Shown here piece by piece: positions 41,532 to 50,057 of a stretch of DNA of 64,000 nucleotides. The stretch covers positions 62,001 to 126,000 of the forward strand of contig JANQLY010000011.1 of assembly GCA_028280345.1 (NCBI GenBank), in the 5' to 3' direction. The notes under the pieces are model-generated. The model worked only from the letters and a program-made list of their open reading frames with translations. It ran no database searches and had not been told where the DNA came from. Position 1 is the stretch's first letter. Every line of letters begins with the position of its first letter. The DNA is from Pseudomonadales bacterium. GTDB taxonomy: Bacteria; Pseudomonadota; Gammaproteobacteria; Pseudomonadales; UBA7239. Both the position numbers and the translations under genes were made by a program.

Positions 41532-42482
41532 TCAGGGTTTTGATTCAAGCAGGGCGAGTAAGTTCTGCATATCTTCGGGTAAATCACACTCCCATTCCAT
41601 ATAGTCGCCACTGTCGGGGTGGTGCAAGCCAAGGCGCTTTGCATGCAGCGCCTGACGTGGAAAGGTCTTCAGAGCATCTATTAATGCCTCATCGGCTCCG
41701 GGTGGAATCTTGAAGCGCCCGCCGTATAGCGTATCCCCCACAATCGGGTATTTAATAAAACTCATATGCACACGAATCTGATGAGTACGGCCAGTTTCCA
41801 GTGCCACTTCGATATGGGTGAAATGACTAAAACGCTGCCTGATGCGATAGTGAGTAACGGCGGGTTTACCGTGAATCGGTTCCACGGCCATTTTGGTTCT
41901 TTGTCGCGGATGACGGCCAATCGGTTCATCAATGGTGCCGCCACCGGTCATCTCACCCATCACAATCGCTTCGTATTCCCGCTTGATATTGCGCACTTGA
42001 AGCTCATCTACGAGGTGGTGGTGGGCGGCGAGGGTTTTGGCAACCACCATTAGCCCGGTAGTGTCCTTGTCGAGACGGTGCACAATGCCGGCTCTTGGTA
42101 ACGTGCTTGCCGCTGCGTGATGAAACAACAGGGCATTCATCACGGTACCGCTGGGATTACCGGCAGCCGGATGCACGACCAGGTTAGTGGGCTTGTTGAT
42201 CACGAGAATATGCTCATCTTCAAACACAATATCGAGCGGAATATCCTCGGCAACCCACTCATCATTACTTTCAATGGTGGCGTCGATAGCAAACAGGGCG
42301 CCAACAAATTGCTTGTCCTTTGCCTTGCAGGTTTTGCCGTCAACGGTTAACGAGCCATTCTTGATCCAGCCTTGCAAAGTGGAGCGGGAAAAGTCATCGA
42401 AGAGTTCGGCGGCGATTTTATCGGTGCGTTCACCGCTTAAGTGTTCGGGAACCGTTTCGCTTTGCTGGATTGTTTCTTTCAT
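41532..42482 (-). CDS. rluD: 23S rRNA pseudouridine synthase RluD
   Basis: Modifies helix 69 of 23S rRNA. The product of 316 residues from ATG 42482 has an N-terminal S4 domain (SRSTLQGWIKNGSLTVDGK) and the catalytic HRLDKDTTGLMVVAK with the nucleophilic Asp. The FKRPMHA-type end is replaced here by FPRQALHAKRLGLHHP. An upstream ATG at 42506 adds 8 residues and is not favoured. It is divergent from rnpB. Confidence 0.94.
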   Translation of the reverse strand: MKETIQQSETVPEHLSGERTDKIAAELFDDFSRSTLQGWIKNGSLTVDGKTCKAKDKQFVGALFAIDATIESNDEWVAEDIPLDIVFEDEHILVINKPTNLVVHPAAGNPSGTVMNALLFHHAAASTLPRAGIVHRLDKDTTGLMVVAKTLAAHHHLVDELQVRNIKREYEAIVMGEMTGGGTIDEPIGRHPRQRTKMAVEPIHGKPAVTHYRIRQRFSHFTHIEVALETGRTHQIRVHMSFIKYPIVGDTLYGGRFKIPPGADEALIDALKTFPRQALHAKRLGLHHPDSGDYMEWECDLPEDMQNLLALLESKP

Positions 42483-42559
42483 GGAAAGTCTTGTGTTGCC
42501 GGGCATCCAGTATAGTGATTTCAGGCTTGCTTTTCAGGTGAAATATGCGATGCTGCGCG

Positions 42560-42930
<371 letters not shown>

Positions 42931-42981
42931 TTATTTTCGGATTGACTGAATATTACATGGATAGAATGGAGCTGCAGTGAT

Positions 42982-44361
42982 ATGAATGGGAATGAGCTCA
43001 AGAAAATTGGCGATTGGGATGTAGTTAAGGGGCTGTCGAGTGGTGGGCAGGGAGTCACTTATGTGGTTGAAAGGAAAGGAATAACAGGGGTTGCTAAAGT
43101 TATAACACCTAAGTATAAAGATAGCTTTCAGGCGCGACAGCGCATGCACAGGGAAGTTGTGAATATGAAATGGCTTGCTGAATGTGGTTTACGGGTGCCG
43201 CAGTGGCTGGATGATAATACTGAAGAATACAAAAATGAAGATGTAGAACTCTTCTTTGTCATGAGTTATGTCGATGGTTTGACTCTGGATAAGTTTCTTG
43301 CAGAAACAGATGTGGATCTGGATAGAGCGATTAGCTTGGTCGAGAACCTGATAGAAACATTGCAGGAAGCTCACTCTGAGGAAATTATACATCGGGATAT
43401 TAAGCCAGAAAATTTGATTGTTGATGTCGATGATAATATCTATGTGTTAGATTTTGGAGTGTCGTTTAATCAAACTGATAATGAAGCTACTCAAGTGACA
43501 CAAGTTAATGAAACAATAGTAAATTTCTTTTTGATGTTGCCTGAGCGGGCGATGCACGGTGAAGATAAAAGAAGTGTTGTTTCTGATATAACGAGCGTAT
43601 GCGGGGTACTTTATTATCTGTTAACTAAAGTTTCACCAAAAACTCTGATGAATGAGCAGGGTCAGATGCCTCATCAGAGGCTAGGTGGTCAGATATCTAT
43701 TGATGATAAATCTAGGGGAAGACATCTGGAGAGATTATTTGATAAAGCTTTTCGGTTTAATATGCGGGATCGTATACAAAGCTATGGTGAATTAATAGAC
43801 AGGCTGGGGTTTATTAGGACTGGATTGATGGCGAATAAAAACCGAGATCCGATTGAAATGGCTAAAGCTTTTAATGAAAAGCTTGAAAAGAGTGATGAAG
43901 TAACTATCAAACAGGCGATACAGAATAGGTCTAAGTCTATCGGTGTGCAGATAGGGAATTACATCGCTAAAATTACGCCAAAGCTGAAAAAGTTTAACTT
44001 GCACTTTTCTTCTGTTAATCCAGGAGTAAAAAGCAGATTTGTGAAGGAGATTGGTGTGCCTATGGGAGTGGAGCAAATCTCTCCGGTGTTTATTGTGCAG
44101 GTAGATTTTCAACATGAAAAAAGCATAAGGTTAAAATTGGCTTACGTAGCCACTATACAGGGAGATACTAGTGAGTGCACTCTGTACAGAAAGGTCGCCA
44201 AGTATGTCAAGAATAGTTTTGTTGAGAATGTTATCGATTGGAGTGTTATTGATATTTATAATTCTGATGGTCATGCAAGTGAAGAGTTGATCGTGGCAGA
44301 TTTGAATGATCGTATTGCGGATTCTATTGAAGCGATTGATGAAGCTATATCGGGCGTGTAA
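42982..44361 (+). CDS. Serine/threonine protein kinase, AT-rich, probably acquired
   Basis: 459 residues. The kinase domain (about 10-280) is complete: the Gly-rich loop GGQGVTYV at 21-28, Lys39 in GVAKV, the helix-C Glu58, the catalytic loop HRDIKPEN at 137-144, DFG at 157-159, an APE-like LPER, and a SDITSVCGVLYYLLT segment. The C-terminal 170 residues match nothing I know and have no membrane segment or PASTA repeats, so it is a cytoplasmic kinase with a private domain. Base composition is much richer in A and T than its neighbours, with many AAA, GAA and ATA codons. It stands alone between rnpB and the MaoC genes. GGAG at 42969-42972 precedes the ATG. A role in phage defence is possible but unproven. 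Confidence 0.85.
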   Translation: MNGNELKKIGDWDVVKGLSSGGQGVTYVVERKGITGVAKVITPKYKDSFQARQRMHREVVNMKWLAECGLRVPQWLDDNTEEYKNEDVELFFVMSYVDGLTLDKFLAETDVDLDRAISLVENLIETLQEAHSEEIIHRDIKPENLIVDVDDNIYVLDFGVSFNQTDNEATQVTQVNETIVNFFLMLPERAMHGEDKRSVVSDITSVCGVLYYLLTKVSPKTLMNEQGQMPHQRLGGQISIDDKSRGRHLERLFDKAFRFNMRDRIQSYGELIDRLGFIRTGLMANKNRDPIEMAKAFNEKLEKSDEVTIKQAIQNRSKSIGVQIGNYIAKITPKLKKFNLHFSSVNPGVKSRFVKEIGVPMGVEQISPVFIVQVDFQHEKSIRLKLAYVATIQGDTSECTLYRKVAKYVKNSFVENVIDWSVIDIYNSDGHASEELIVADLNDRIADSIEAIDEAISGV

Positions 44362-44390
44362 ATGTTGTTGCTTTAGGGTGAATAAGATTT

Positions 44391-44804
44391 TTACAGATAA
44401 AGCAAAGCTTGCGCGCTGCCGCTTAACACTTCCTTACCATCTTGATTATATGTTGAAATTTTCAACTGCGCGCACAAGTTTTCAGTGTCAATACTTTCTA
44501 CGATTATCTTTGCGGTCAGAGTATCACCGGGCCAAACCTGACCTTTAAAACGTGCGCTGTATTTTTTCAATCGGTTATCGCCAACAAAGTCGGTGAGCGC
44601 TGTACCCGTCATACCCATGGTTAACATACCGTGGGCAAACACGCCGGGCAGGCCAATCGCTTTGGCATAGGTTTCATCGCTGTGTACAGGGTGAAAGTCT
44701 CCCGATGCGCCCGCATACATGACAATCTGGCTGCGGCTGAGATTTTCCACCACGACTTTTTCAAATTGATCTCCGGCCCTCAGAGTGCTGATAGATAATG
44801 GCAT
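44391..44804 (-). CDS. MaoC-type (R)-hydratase, catalytic subunit (HadB-like)
   Basis: A 137-residue hotdog protein with the hydratase-2 motif GASGDFHPVHSD, giving the catalytic Asp and His of (R)-specific enoyl-CoA/ACP hydratases. It is encoded directly after an N-terminal MaoC-like partner; together they resemble the HadA/HadB heterodimer of actinobacteria and related pairs in proteobacteria. The pathway served is not evident from the neighbours. Confidence 0.83.
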   Translation of the reverse strand: MPLSISTLRAGDQFEKVVVENLSRSQIVMYAGASGDFHPVHSDETYAKAIGLPGVFAHGMLTMGMTGTALTDFVGDNRLKKYSARFKGQVWPGDTLTAKIIVESIDTENLCAQLKISTYNQDGKEVLSGSAQALLYL

Positions 44805-45290
44805 CTAACTCACCACGTGTTCAGTCTGTACGCCGATAATGGTTGATGTAACAACCCGTTCATCGTGTTGATTGTAAAACTCGGTAATATATTCCTGAAA
44901 CGTTAACTGCCCGCCGCGCTTGCCCTGTTTTTGCCAACACTTGCCTTCGCGCTGCTTGCTGTGCAACACATCGCCGGGGCGCACGGGTTGATGGTATTCA
45001 TAGTGGTGCTCGGCATATAGACCAATACCGCCGCCTTCACTGCCCGGTGCCTGCCCCTCGCCAATCGCTTGTTTGGCCGAGCCAAACCAGGGTTTGTCCG
45101 CTTGCGGGCGCAGCGGGAAATTCTCTTCGTAATGCTGGCAGGCCTGGAGAAAGGTGGGTGGTGCTATCACACTGCCCACTTCGGTATGCTCTGCATATTC
45201 ACTATCGCTATAAATGGGATTGCTGTCACCGATAGCGCGGGCAAACTGCATAATATGGCCAGCTTCAATAGGAAATTTTTTTATGCTCAT
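44805..45290 (-). CDS. MaoC-like N-terminal hydratase partner (HadA-like)
   Basis: 161 residues of FAS1-dehydratase-like hotdog fold (EAGHIMQFARAIGDSNPIYSD, then APPTFLQAC and VRPGDVLHSK). It keeps the substrate-binding layout but lacks the Asp-x-x-x-x-His catalytic pair of the downstream gene, as expected of a HadA-type partner. It is contiguous with the gene at 44391, so the two are one operon. Confidence 0.82.
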   Translation of the reverse strand: MSIKKFPIEAGHIMQFARAIGDSNPIYSDSEYAEHTEVGSVIAPPTFLQACQHYEENFPLRPQADKPWFGSAKQAIGEGQAPGSEGGGIGLYAEHHYEYHQPVRPGDVLHSKQREGKCWQKQGKRGGQLTFQEYITEFYNQHDERVVTSTIIGVQTEHVVS

Positions 45291-45457
45291 ACCTCATGCC
45301 TGGCAGAATGTATATCTGAAGTTTGCCAAGCAGATTAACATATTAGCATTATGCTGTAGATTGTAATGCAGCGTGATTATGTGTAGTTGGGTTTAGTGGG
45401 GTCTAGCGGGCTCTGATAAGACTTGGTAGATTTTGCGTTTAACAGGGGAAATAACAG

Positions 45458-45488
45458 AAAAAAAGAAGGAGGGATGGGATCCCTCCTT
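45458..45488 (-). terminator. Strong intrinsic terminator
   Basis: AAGGAGGGAT (45466-45475) and ATCCCTCCTT (45479-45488) form a perfect 10-bp stem with a 3-nt loop. On the minus strand it is followed by a run of seven T after one C (45464-45458). Confidence 0.9.
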
Positions 45489-45625
45489 TAAAAAGTCCGG
45501 AATCTCTGGGTTAGGGGTAGATTCCAGATTTGGGCGAAAAAAAACGTATAAAAAAAGTAAAAGTAGTAGCATACATTTGAAATGTTAAGTCTCGGTCGCG
45601 TCACCTCCTTTGGTTGAAAGATATA
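45458..45625 (-). ncRNA. Candidate sigma-54-dependent small RNA
   Basis: A unit of about 170 nt bounded by a -24/-12 promoter and an intrinsic terminator. The RNA would carry AAGGAGGUGA, a perfect complement to the 16S rRNA 3' end, at 45610-45601, with no start codon at a workable distance. It also has U-rich stretches and a 10-bp hairpin (TCTGGAATCT at 45528-45519 with AGATTCCGGA at 45505-45496, one G-U pair) whose 13-nt loop is C-rich (ACCCCTAACCCAG). The terminator stem with U7 follows. No Hfq/Crc-type A-rich repeats like those of CrcZ are seen; nitrogen-regulated RNAs of the NrsZ kind are a closer analogy by promoter type only. Confidence 0.5.
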
Positions 45626-45635
45626 TCTTGTATAT

Positions 45636-45651
45636 AGCAAAGGCTGTGCCA
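45636..45651 (-). promoter_or_regulatory. Sigma-54 (-24/-12) promoter
   Basis: On the minus strand the sequence reads TGGCAC-AGCCT-TTGCT, matching the TGGCAC-N5-TTGCW consensus exactly, with the GG and GC 12 bp apart. The predicted start is near 45625. Confidence 0.7.
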
Positions 45652-45745
45652 ACTTATTGGGGTCGCTCGACGCCTGATTTTATGGGGTGTTCGTGATACA
45701 GACTGTGGTATAAACCCATAAGAGAAGAGGGTTGTTTGCCCGATA

Positions 45746-45775
45746 CGCACCACAGCGGTGAATATTGGTGGTGCA
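45746..45775. promoter_or_regulatory. Dyads upstream of the sigma-54 promoter (possible NtrC/enhancer sites)
   Basis: CGCACCACAGCGGTGAA (45746-45762) fits 10 of 12 defined NtrC positions, and a second weaker match overlaps it (45759-45775). GCACCAC and GTGGTGC also form a larger inverted repeat here. The centre is about 100 bp upstream of the -24 element, a usual enhancer distance. Confidence 0.4.
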
Positions 45776-45797
45776 GCGCTAAAAAATAGCGCAATTT

Positions 45798-47558
45798 TTA
45801 AGATTGATCGGGTTGATTGGTAATCCAGACGGCCTGGTAGGGCTGCATGGTGATTTCCTTGTGGTGGTCGTTAAAGTGTTCCCCGGAAATCAGGTCTATC
45901 CAGTCATCGGTGCCGACAAGATTGATATCAGACAATTGCACGGATTGTGTTTGATTGGAAATATTATTTAATACAAAAATGCTCTGTGCCCGGTCCATGC
46001 TTTGACGCCAGAAAGCAAAGATTTCATTGCCCAGATGCAGAGTGTACTGCGTGGCATTCGGGTGAAATGCGGCTTGTTGACTACGAATATCGATCAGTTG
46101 TTTGAGTCGCTTGAGAACATGTTGGTGGTGAAGGTTTTCATCGGTGAGCTTGTGGTGCAGGTTTTCGTAATCCCATTGATGCCGATTGATATGTCGATTG
46201 TGGCTGGTATTTTCAAGACGCACATAATCGTTTTCTGTGCCCAGCAGGCTGTGAATATAAAACGCCGGTATGCCTTCAAGCGCCAGCATAATCGCATGGG
46301 CACAGATAAAGCGTTCGAACTGCCACTCATCAGGGCCATCCACGGTACCTTTTAACGCATCGTAGAGGCTGATATTCATTTCATAGGGTTTGTTTACACC
46401 GTTATCGAGCGCGCGCCAGGAAATACGTCCGCCAAAAGCCGTCATACATTCAACCAGTGTATTGATTTCGCCCTCATCAAGAATGCCTTCTGCGGGGCGC
46501 AGGCCAATGCCATCGTGGCTGGCAATAAAGTTGAAGAAGCTGGTGCCGTTGCGAGCCGGTGGCATGCTCATCATCCAGGTTTTGAGGTGTTTACAATCAC
46601 CGGTCACCAGCGTGTTAAGCAGCAGTGGCGGCAGCGAGAAGTTGTAAATCCAGTGGGCTTCGTTGGCATTGCCAAAATAGGACAGGTTCTCCCGGTTTGG
46701 AATATTGGTTTCCGTAATAATAATCGCGTCAGGAACCGCGCGTTCGATCAGGGAGCGCAGCAGGCGAACCACTTCATGGGTTTGTGGCAAATTGAGACAA
46801 CTTGTGCCAACTTCTTTCCATAAAAATGCAATGGCATCGAGGCGGAATATCTTTATGCCCTGGTCAAGATAAAGACGGATGATACGGCAAAACTCTATCA
46901 GTACCTGCGGGTTGGCAAAGTTGAAGTCCACCTGATCGTGGCTGAAGGTGCACCATACATATTGTGTGCCGCTATCAGTTTCCACTTCTCGCAACAGCGC
47001 ATTGGTACGCGGCCGCACCACCTGATTTAGATCATCGTCGGGAGAAGCGGTAAAGAAGAAATCCTTGCCCGGTTCCTGCTGATTGATAAAGTTCTGAAAC
47101 CAGCGGCTGCGCCCCGAACAGTGATTAATGACAAGATCCGACATGATTTTATAGTGTGCTGCCAGATCGTTGATATCACTCCAGTCACCGAGGCTTTCAT
47201 TGACCATGGAGTAGTCCATAACGGCAAAGCCATCATCGGAGCTCCAGGGGAAAAATGGCAGAATGTGGACGGTGTTGATCTGCTCCTTAAGGTTTTGGTT
47301 GAGAAAGTCCCGTAAAGTATTTAGCGGTTTTTCGCCCTCTTTCTGAATGCTGTCGCCGTAGGTAATCAGCGTGATATCGCTTTGATCCCAATGGTTCGTA
47401 TGGGGTTGTACATCGTGACACGTTTCATCAAGGCGCAGCGTGTGTAGTAGCTGCTCAATCAGTTCGCTGTTGTCATTTTCCGGATAAATAAAATTCAGGT
47501 GATTGCTCACCTGAAAGCGAATTTCATCAAGATTACTTGCTGTGGAATGACTGCTCAT
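45798..47558 (-). CDS. GH13_18 glycoside phosphorylase, probably glucosylglycerate phosphorylase
   Basis: A cytoplasmic alpha-amylase-family enzyme of 586 residues, resembling sucrose phosphorylase. The nucleophile Asp is in [14 protein letters not shown], the acid/base Glu in [10 protein letters not shown], and the transition-state Asp in [11 protein letters not shown]. The genes directly upstream make glucosyl-3-phosphoglycerate and dephosphorylate it. The enzyme therefore most likely cleaves glucosylglycerate with phosphate to glucose-1-phosphate and glycerate, recovering the solute when stress ends. It could instead act on sucrose or another glucoside. It is 12 bp downstream of the synthase. 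Confidence 0.85.
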   Translation of the reverse strand: MSSHSTASNLDEIRFQVSNHLNFIYPENDNSELIEQLLHTLRLDETCHDVQPHTNHWDQSDITLITYGDSIQKEGEKPLNTLRDFLNQNLKEQINTVHILPFFPWSSDDGFAVMDYSMVNESLGDWSDINDLAAHYKIMSDLVINHCSGRSRWFQNFINQQEPGKDFFFTASPDDDLNQVVRPRTNALLREVETDSGTQYVWCTFSHDQVDFNFANPQVLIEFCRIIRLYLDQGIKIFRLDAIAFLWKEVGTSCLNLPQTHEVVRLLRSLIERAVPDAIIITETNIPNRENLSYFGNANEAHWIYNFSLPPLLLNTLVTGDCKHLKTWMMSMPPARNGTSFFNFIASHDGIGLRPAEGILDEGEINTLVECMTAFGGRISWRALDNGVNKPYEMNISLYDALKGTVDGPDEWQFERFICAHAIMLALEGIPAFYIHSLLGTENDYVRLENTSHNRHINRHQWDYENLHHKLTDENLHHQHVLKRLKQLIDIRSQQAAFHPNATQYTLHLGNEIFAFWRQSMDRAQSIFVLNNISNQTQSVQLSDINLVGTDDWIDLISGEHFNDHHKEITMQPYQAVWITNQPDQS

Positions 47559-47570
47559 GGTGATTTTATT

Positions 47571-48800
47571 TTAAATGCTTTGCAGAAATTCCTGATGATC
47601 CTGTTCTACAGCGTCACGCAGCTGCATAAAAATGTCGGGAATCGCACTTTGCACGCGGTTCCAACTTGGAATAAACGGTGTTTCCATCGGGTTGTCGAGA
47701 AAGCGTTCGCCGGCTTTCATAATGTTCTGCGCAAACAATTCAACCGCTTGTTCCTCATGGTGAATGTCGAGGTTAAGGCCGTTGATTTCTGCGTCATTGC
47801 GATAGGTTTCAACAAAGTCGAGAGCAATACGGAAGTAACTGGCTTTCACCGAGCGAAACGTTTCGGTATTAAATACCACGCCGTAGGTGGCGAGTTTGCG
47901 AAAGATTGCCTTGGAAATATCAATCGACATTTTTGATAAACCACCTTGGTCGTTATCCTGGGATAAATCCTGATGCTTGTGATCATAAACATCAGCGATA
48001 TCCACCTGGCATAAGCGGTTGGTGGCATAGTTTCGTTTCATTTCTGACAGTACACCAATTTCCAGTCCCCAGTCGCTGGGGATGCGAATATCAGTAATAA
48101 CATCGCGGCGAAAGGAAAACTCTCCGGCAAGCGGGTAGCGATAACTGTCGAGGTAATCGAGATAGTCGAGGTTGCCGATGGTTTTTTTCAGGGCGCGAAT
48201 TAATGGTGTTACTAATAGACGGCTGACGCGGCCATTGATTTTGTTATTGGCGACTCGTGCATAGTAGCCTTTGCAAAATTCGTAGTTAAACCCCGGGTTG
48301 GCAACGGGGTAAATCAAACGTGCGAGCAACTCACGGTTGTAGGTCACGATATCGCAATCGTGTAAGGCAATCGCTTCCGAGAGCCCTGAAGCGAGCACAT
48401 AACCCAGGCAGTACCAGACGTTACGCCCTTTGCCGAGCTCTTTGGGTGCGAGACCTTTTTCCTGTAGTTGCTGGTCAATCGCTTGCAGGCGCGGACCATC
48501 GTTCCATAGTACGCGGTGGTGCTGCGGCAATTTGCTAAAAAATTGCAGCGCGTGACGATATTGATCAGCATCGGCGCGGTCGAGCCCGATAACAATTTCT
48601 GTGAGATAGGATGCTGCAGTAAGGTGATCAACGATATTCGGTAACGCTTCACCCTCCAGTTCAGAAAACAGTGAGGGCAACACCAATGACATGGGGCGCG
48701 AATGTGAGAAAGAGAGCAATTCAGCCTCCAACTCTTCGAGCGGGCGATGAGAGAGATTGTGCAGGGTTGTGATAATGCCGTTCTGGTAAAAATCACCCAT
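47571..48800 (-). CDS. gpgS: Glucosyl-3-phosphoglycerate synthase (GT81)
   Basis: Transfers glucose from a nucleotide sugar to 3-phosphoglycerate, the first step to the compatible solute glucosylglycerate. The 409-residue GT-A enzyme has the metal-binding LHDCDIV and GKGRNVWYCLGYVLA just before it. The family segments PLAGEFSFRRDV and DWGLEIGVLSEM are present. An extra C-terminal helical part is usual for GpgS. It forms an operon with the phosphatase upstream and the phosphorylase downstream. Confidence 0.9.
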   Translation of the reverse strand: MGDFYQNGIITTLHNLSHRPLEELEAELLSFSHSRPMSLVLPSLFSELEGEALPNIVDHLTAASYLTEIVIGLDRADADQYRHALQFFSKLPQHHRVLWNDGPRLQAIDQQLQEKGLAPKELGKGRNVWYCLGYVLASGLSEAIALHDCDIVTYNRELLARLIYPVANPGFNYEFCKGYYARVANNKINGRVSRLLVTPLIRALKKTIGNLDYLDYLDSYRYPLAGEFSFRRDVITDIRIPSDWGLEIGVLSEMKRNYATNRLCQVDIADVYDHKHQDLSQDNDQGGLSKMSIDISKAIFRKLATYGVVFNTETFRSVKASYFRIALDFVETYRNDAEINGLNLDIHHEEQAVELFAQNIMKAGERFLDNPMETPFIPSWNRVQSAIPDIFMQLRDAVEQDHQEFLQSI

Positions 48801-48830
48801 CTTTATATTGTCTCCATATTCCTGGCTGTA

Positions 48831-49652
48831 TTAATGATTGGTTAATTCATCAAGCAATTGATTCATTACCTGGGTCCAGCCTTCCGGACCCAAAGCGTCG
48901 CTCACTATAACACGTTGCGCACTGCTGACTGCGGGTGGTGCGTGGTTGGGGGAGCGTACCACAACGGCGATATTTGCACAGTTGAGCATGGCCACATCAT
49001 TGCCACTATCACCGAGTGCAATCACAGAGTAATTATGTTCCGAGTGTTTCTCGTACAGGTCGCGTAATTGCAGCAAGCTACGGCCTTTATCCGTATCACC
49101 CATCACATGTAAAAATCTTCCGCCTTGCAAGGTATACAACCCTGACTCGGCGAGGGCGTTAATAAAAGCTTGCTTGTTTTCATTGCTGTCTCGCCATAGT
49201 ACCGGTTCGCTAAAGTCGCGCTGTTTGGCCTGGGCTGCATCGTCTTCCGAAAGCCCCGTCAGCTGACTGACTTCCCGGTTCGACAGACCGCCAAAAAACT
49301 CAAATTGAAATTGGCGCTGCAAATCAGTGAGTATGCGAGTGATTTCCTGACAATCCGGGCCAAACGTGGAAAACCAGTAACCCTCTTTATAGGTAAACCC
49401 GGCGGGGTTGGCTGAAAAATAGCGATCAGGGATAACCATGCCGGAGCCGTTTTCAACAATGAACGGGTGATGATTATTAATAGCCTCACGCAGGGCTCGA
49501 ACTTCAGCAAAGGTTTTACTGGTATTAATAATCAGCGGAATGTTCAACTGATGCAGCCGCTGGATAGCGGGCAGGGCTGCAGCATAACTGTAGGTATAGT
49601 GATCGAGCAGGGTGCCATCAAGGTCTGTGGCGACAAGGTACTGTGTTTGCAT
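48831..49652 (-). CDS. HAD-IIB phosphatase, glucosyl/mannosyl-3-phosphoglycerate phosphatase type
   Basis: Removes phosphate from glucosyl-3-phosphoglycerate to release glucosylglycerate. The 273-residue HAD protein has motif I DLDGTLLD (about 10-17), motif II near INTSKTFAEV, motif III as GDTDKGRSL (with Lys), and motif IV GDSGNDVAML. This is the MPGP-like branch of Cof-type HAD enzymes. It is the first gene of the minus-strand operon, 30 bp before gpgS. Specificity is inferred from that neighbour. Confidence 0.87.
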   Translation of the reverse strand: MQTQYLVATDLDGTLLDHYTYSYAAALPAIQRLHQLNIPLIINTSKTFAEVRALREAINNHHPFIVENGSGMVIPDRYFSANPAGFTYKEGYWFSTFGPDCQEITRILTDLQRQFQFEFFGGLSNREVSQLTGLSEDDAAQAKQRDFSEPVLWRDSNENKQAFINALAESGLYTLQGGRFLHVMGDTDKGRSLLQLRDLYEKHSEHNYSVIALGDSGNDVAMLNCANIAVVVRSPNHAPPAVSSAQRVIVSDALGPEGWTQVMNQLLDELTNH

Positions 49653-49708
49653 GCGGCCTATTCTACCATCGACAGCAAGGTAATCCGTGCGCAGTTTTGG
49701 TTCGCGCC

Positions 49709-49757
49709 CGCACTACCCAGGTGCGTTATTTTTATGGTTTTGTTTTAAATTGGTGCA
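49709..49757 (+). promoter_or_regulatory. Tandem NtrC-like sites
   Basis: The first site (49709-49725) is CGCACTACCCAGGTGCG, matching the whole inner NtrC core GCACYN5RGTGC. The second (49741-49757), ending TTGGTGCA, matches 9 of 12 positions. Their centres are 32 bp apart, about three helix turns, as in the classical glnA enhancer. A -24/-12-like element follows 40 bp downstream. Confidence 0.5.
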
Positions 49758-49796
49758 TTTTGGGTGGGATATCCGGTGTTTTCATCCTGAAAAATC

Positions 49797-49812
49797 TGGC
49801 ATGAAACTTGAA
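49797..49812 (+). promoter_or_regulatory. Weak sigma-54-like promoter
   Basis: TGGCAT-GAAAC-TTGAA keeps the GG at -24 and the 12-bp spacing but has GA where GC is expected at -12. The predicted start (near 49823) lies about 55 nt before the riboswitch. Confidence 0.4.
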
Positions 49813-49879
49813 TTAAACAAACCGAGACTAGAGCTATCAGTGGTGAGCGAATCACCATTGTTTTTACAATCAGTACCAA

Positions 49880-49999
49880 TGGATGGCTAGGGTTCCGATA
49901 CAGGGTTAAACCTGTGTGACTGGTCCGAGAGCCATCGACCTTCCAGTAGTAAAGCGCGTTGAGCGTAGAAGGTTACACGGCGGGATAAAAGCCCGGGAG
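49880..49999 (+). ncRNA. Guanidine-I (ykkC) riboswitch aptamer
   Basis: Three conserved blocks of this class are present: CTAGGGTTCCG (49887-49897), ACTGGTCCGAGAG (49919-49931) and ACACGGCGGGATAAAAGCCC with GGGAG (49975-49999). Helix P1 forms between GATGGCT (49882-49888) and AGCCATC (49930-49936). The genes downstream import and degrade guanidine, which confirms the class. Confidence 0.95.
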
Positions 50000-50057
50000 G
50001 TGATAGGTGTGAACACACTGATACCTCTTGCGTAACCAAAACAGAATGGGAGGTATC
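49997..50057 (+). promoter_or_regulatory. Expression platform of the riboswitch
   Basis: Two alternative pairings share GATACCTC (50020-50027). Its ACCTC can pair with GAGGT at the aptamer's 3' end (49997-50001), with GTGT/ACAC inside. The whole octamer is also perfectly complementary to GAGGTATC (50050-50057), which includes the ribosome-binding site of the next gene. No T-run follows either helix, so control is probably at translation. Confidence 0.55.

Larger units (their letters stand above)
45291..45797. other. 507-bp intergenic region with a sigma-54-type transcription unit
   Basis: No protein gene is supported. Read on the minus strand it holds, in order: a hairpin GCGCTA-AAAAA-TAGCGC (45776-45792) after the glucosylglycerate phosphorylase stop, dyads at 45746-45775, a -24/-12 promoter (45651-45636), a leader with an AAGGAGGTGA stretch (45610-45601), a 10-bp hairpin (45528-45496) and a terminator (45488-45458). 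The stretch 45291-45450 shows nothing I can name. Confidence 0.6.

Noticed and set aside
45511..45576. A 21-codon frame on the minus strand after the AAGGAGGTGA stretch
   Set aside because: The ATG is 24 nt from the ribosome-binding-like sequence, far beyond a working spacing. The frame overlaps the 10-bp hairpin, and the peptide has no recognisable character.
45601..45610. TCACCTCCTT on the plus strand as a remnant of a 16S rRNA 3' end
   Set aside because: The match is only about 10 bases with no rRNA-like sequence around it.
45776..45792. Hairpin GCGCTA-AAAAA-TAGCGC as the terminator of the phosphorylase gene
   Set aside because: The T-rich tail lies on the plus strand side, while the gene is on the minus strand. 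It cannot be a standard intrinsic terminator for that gene.
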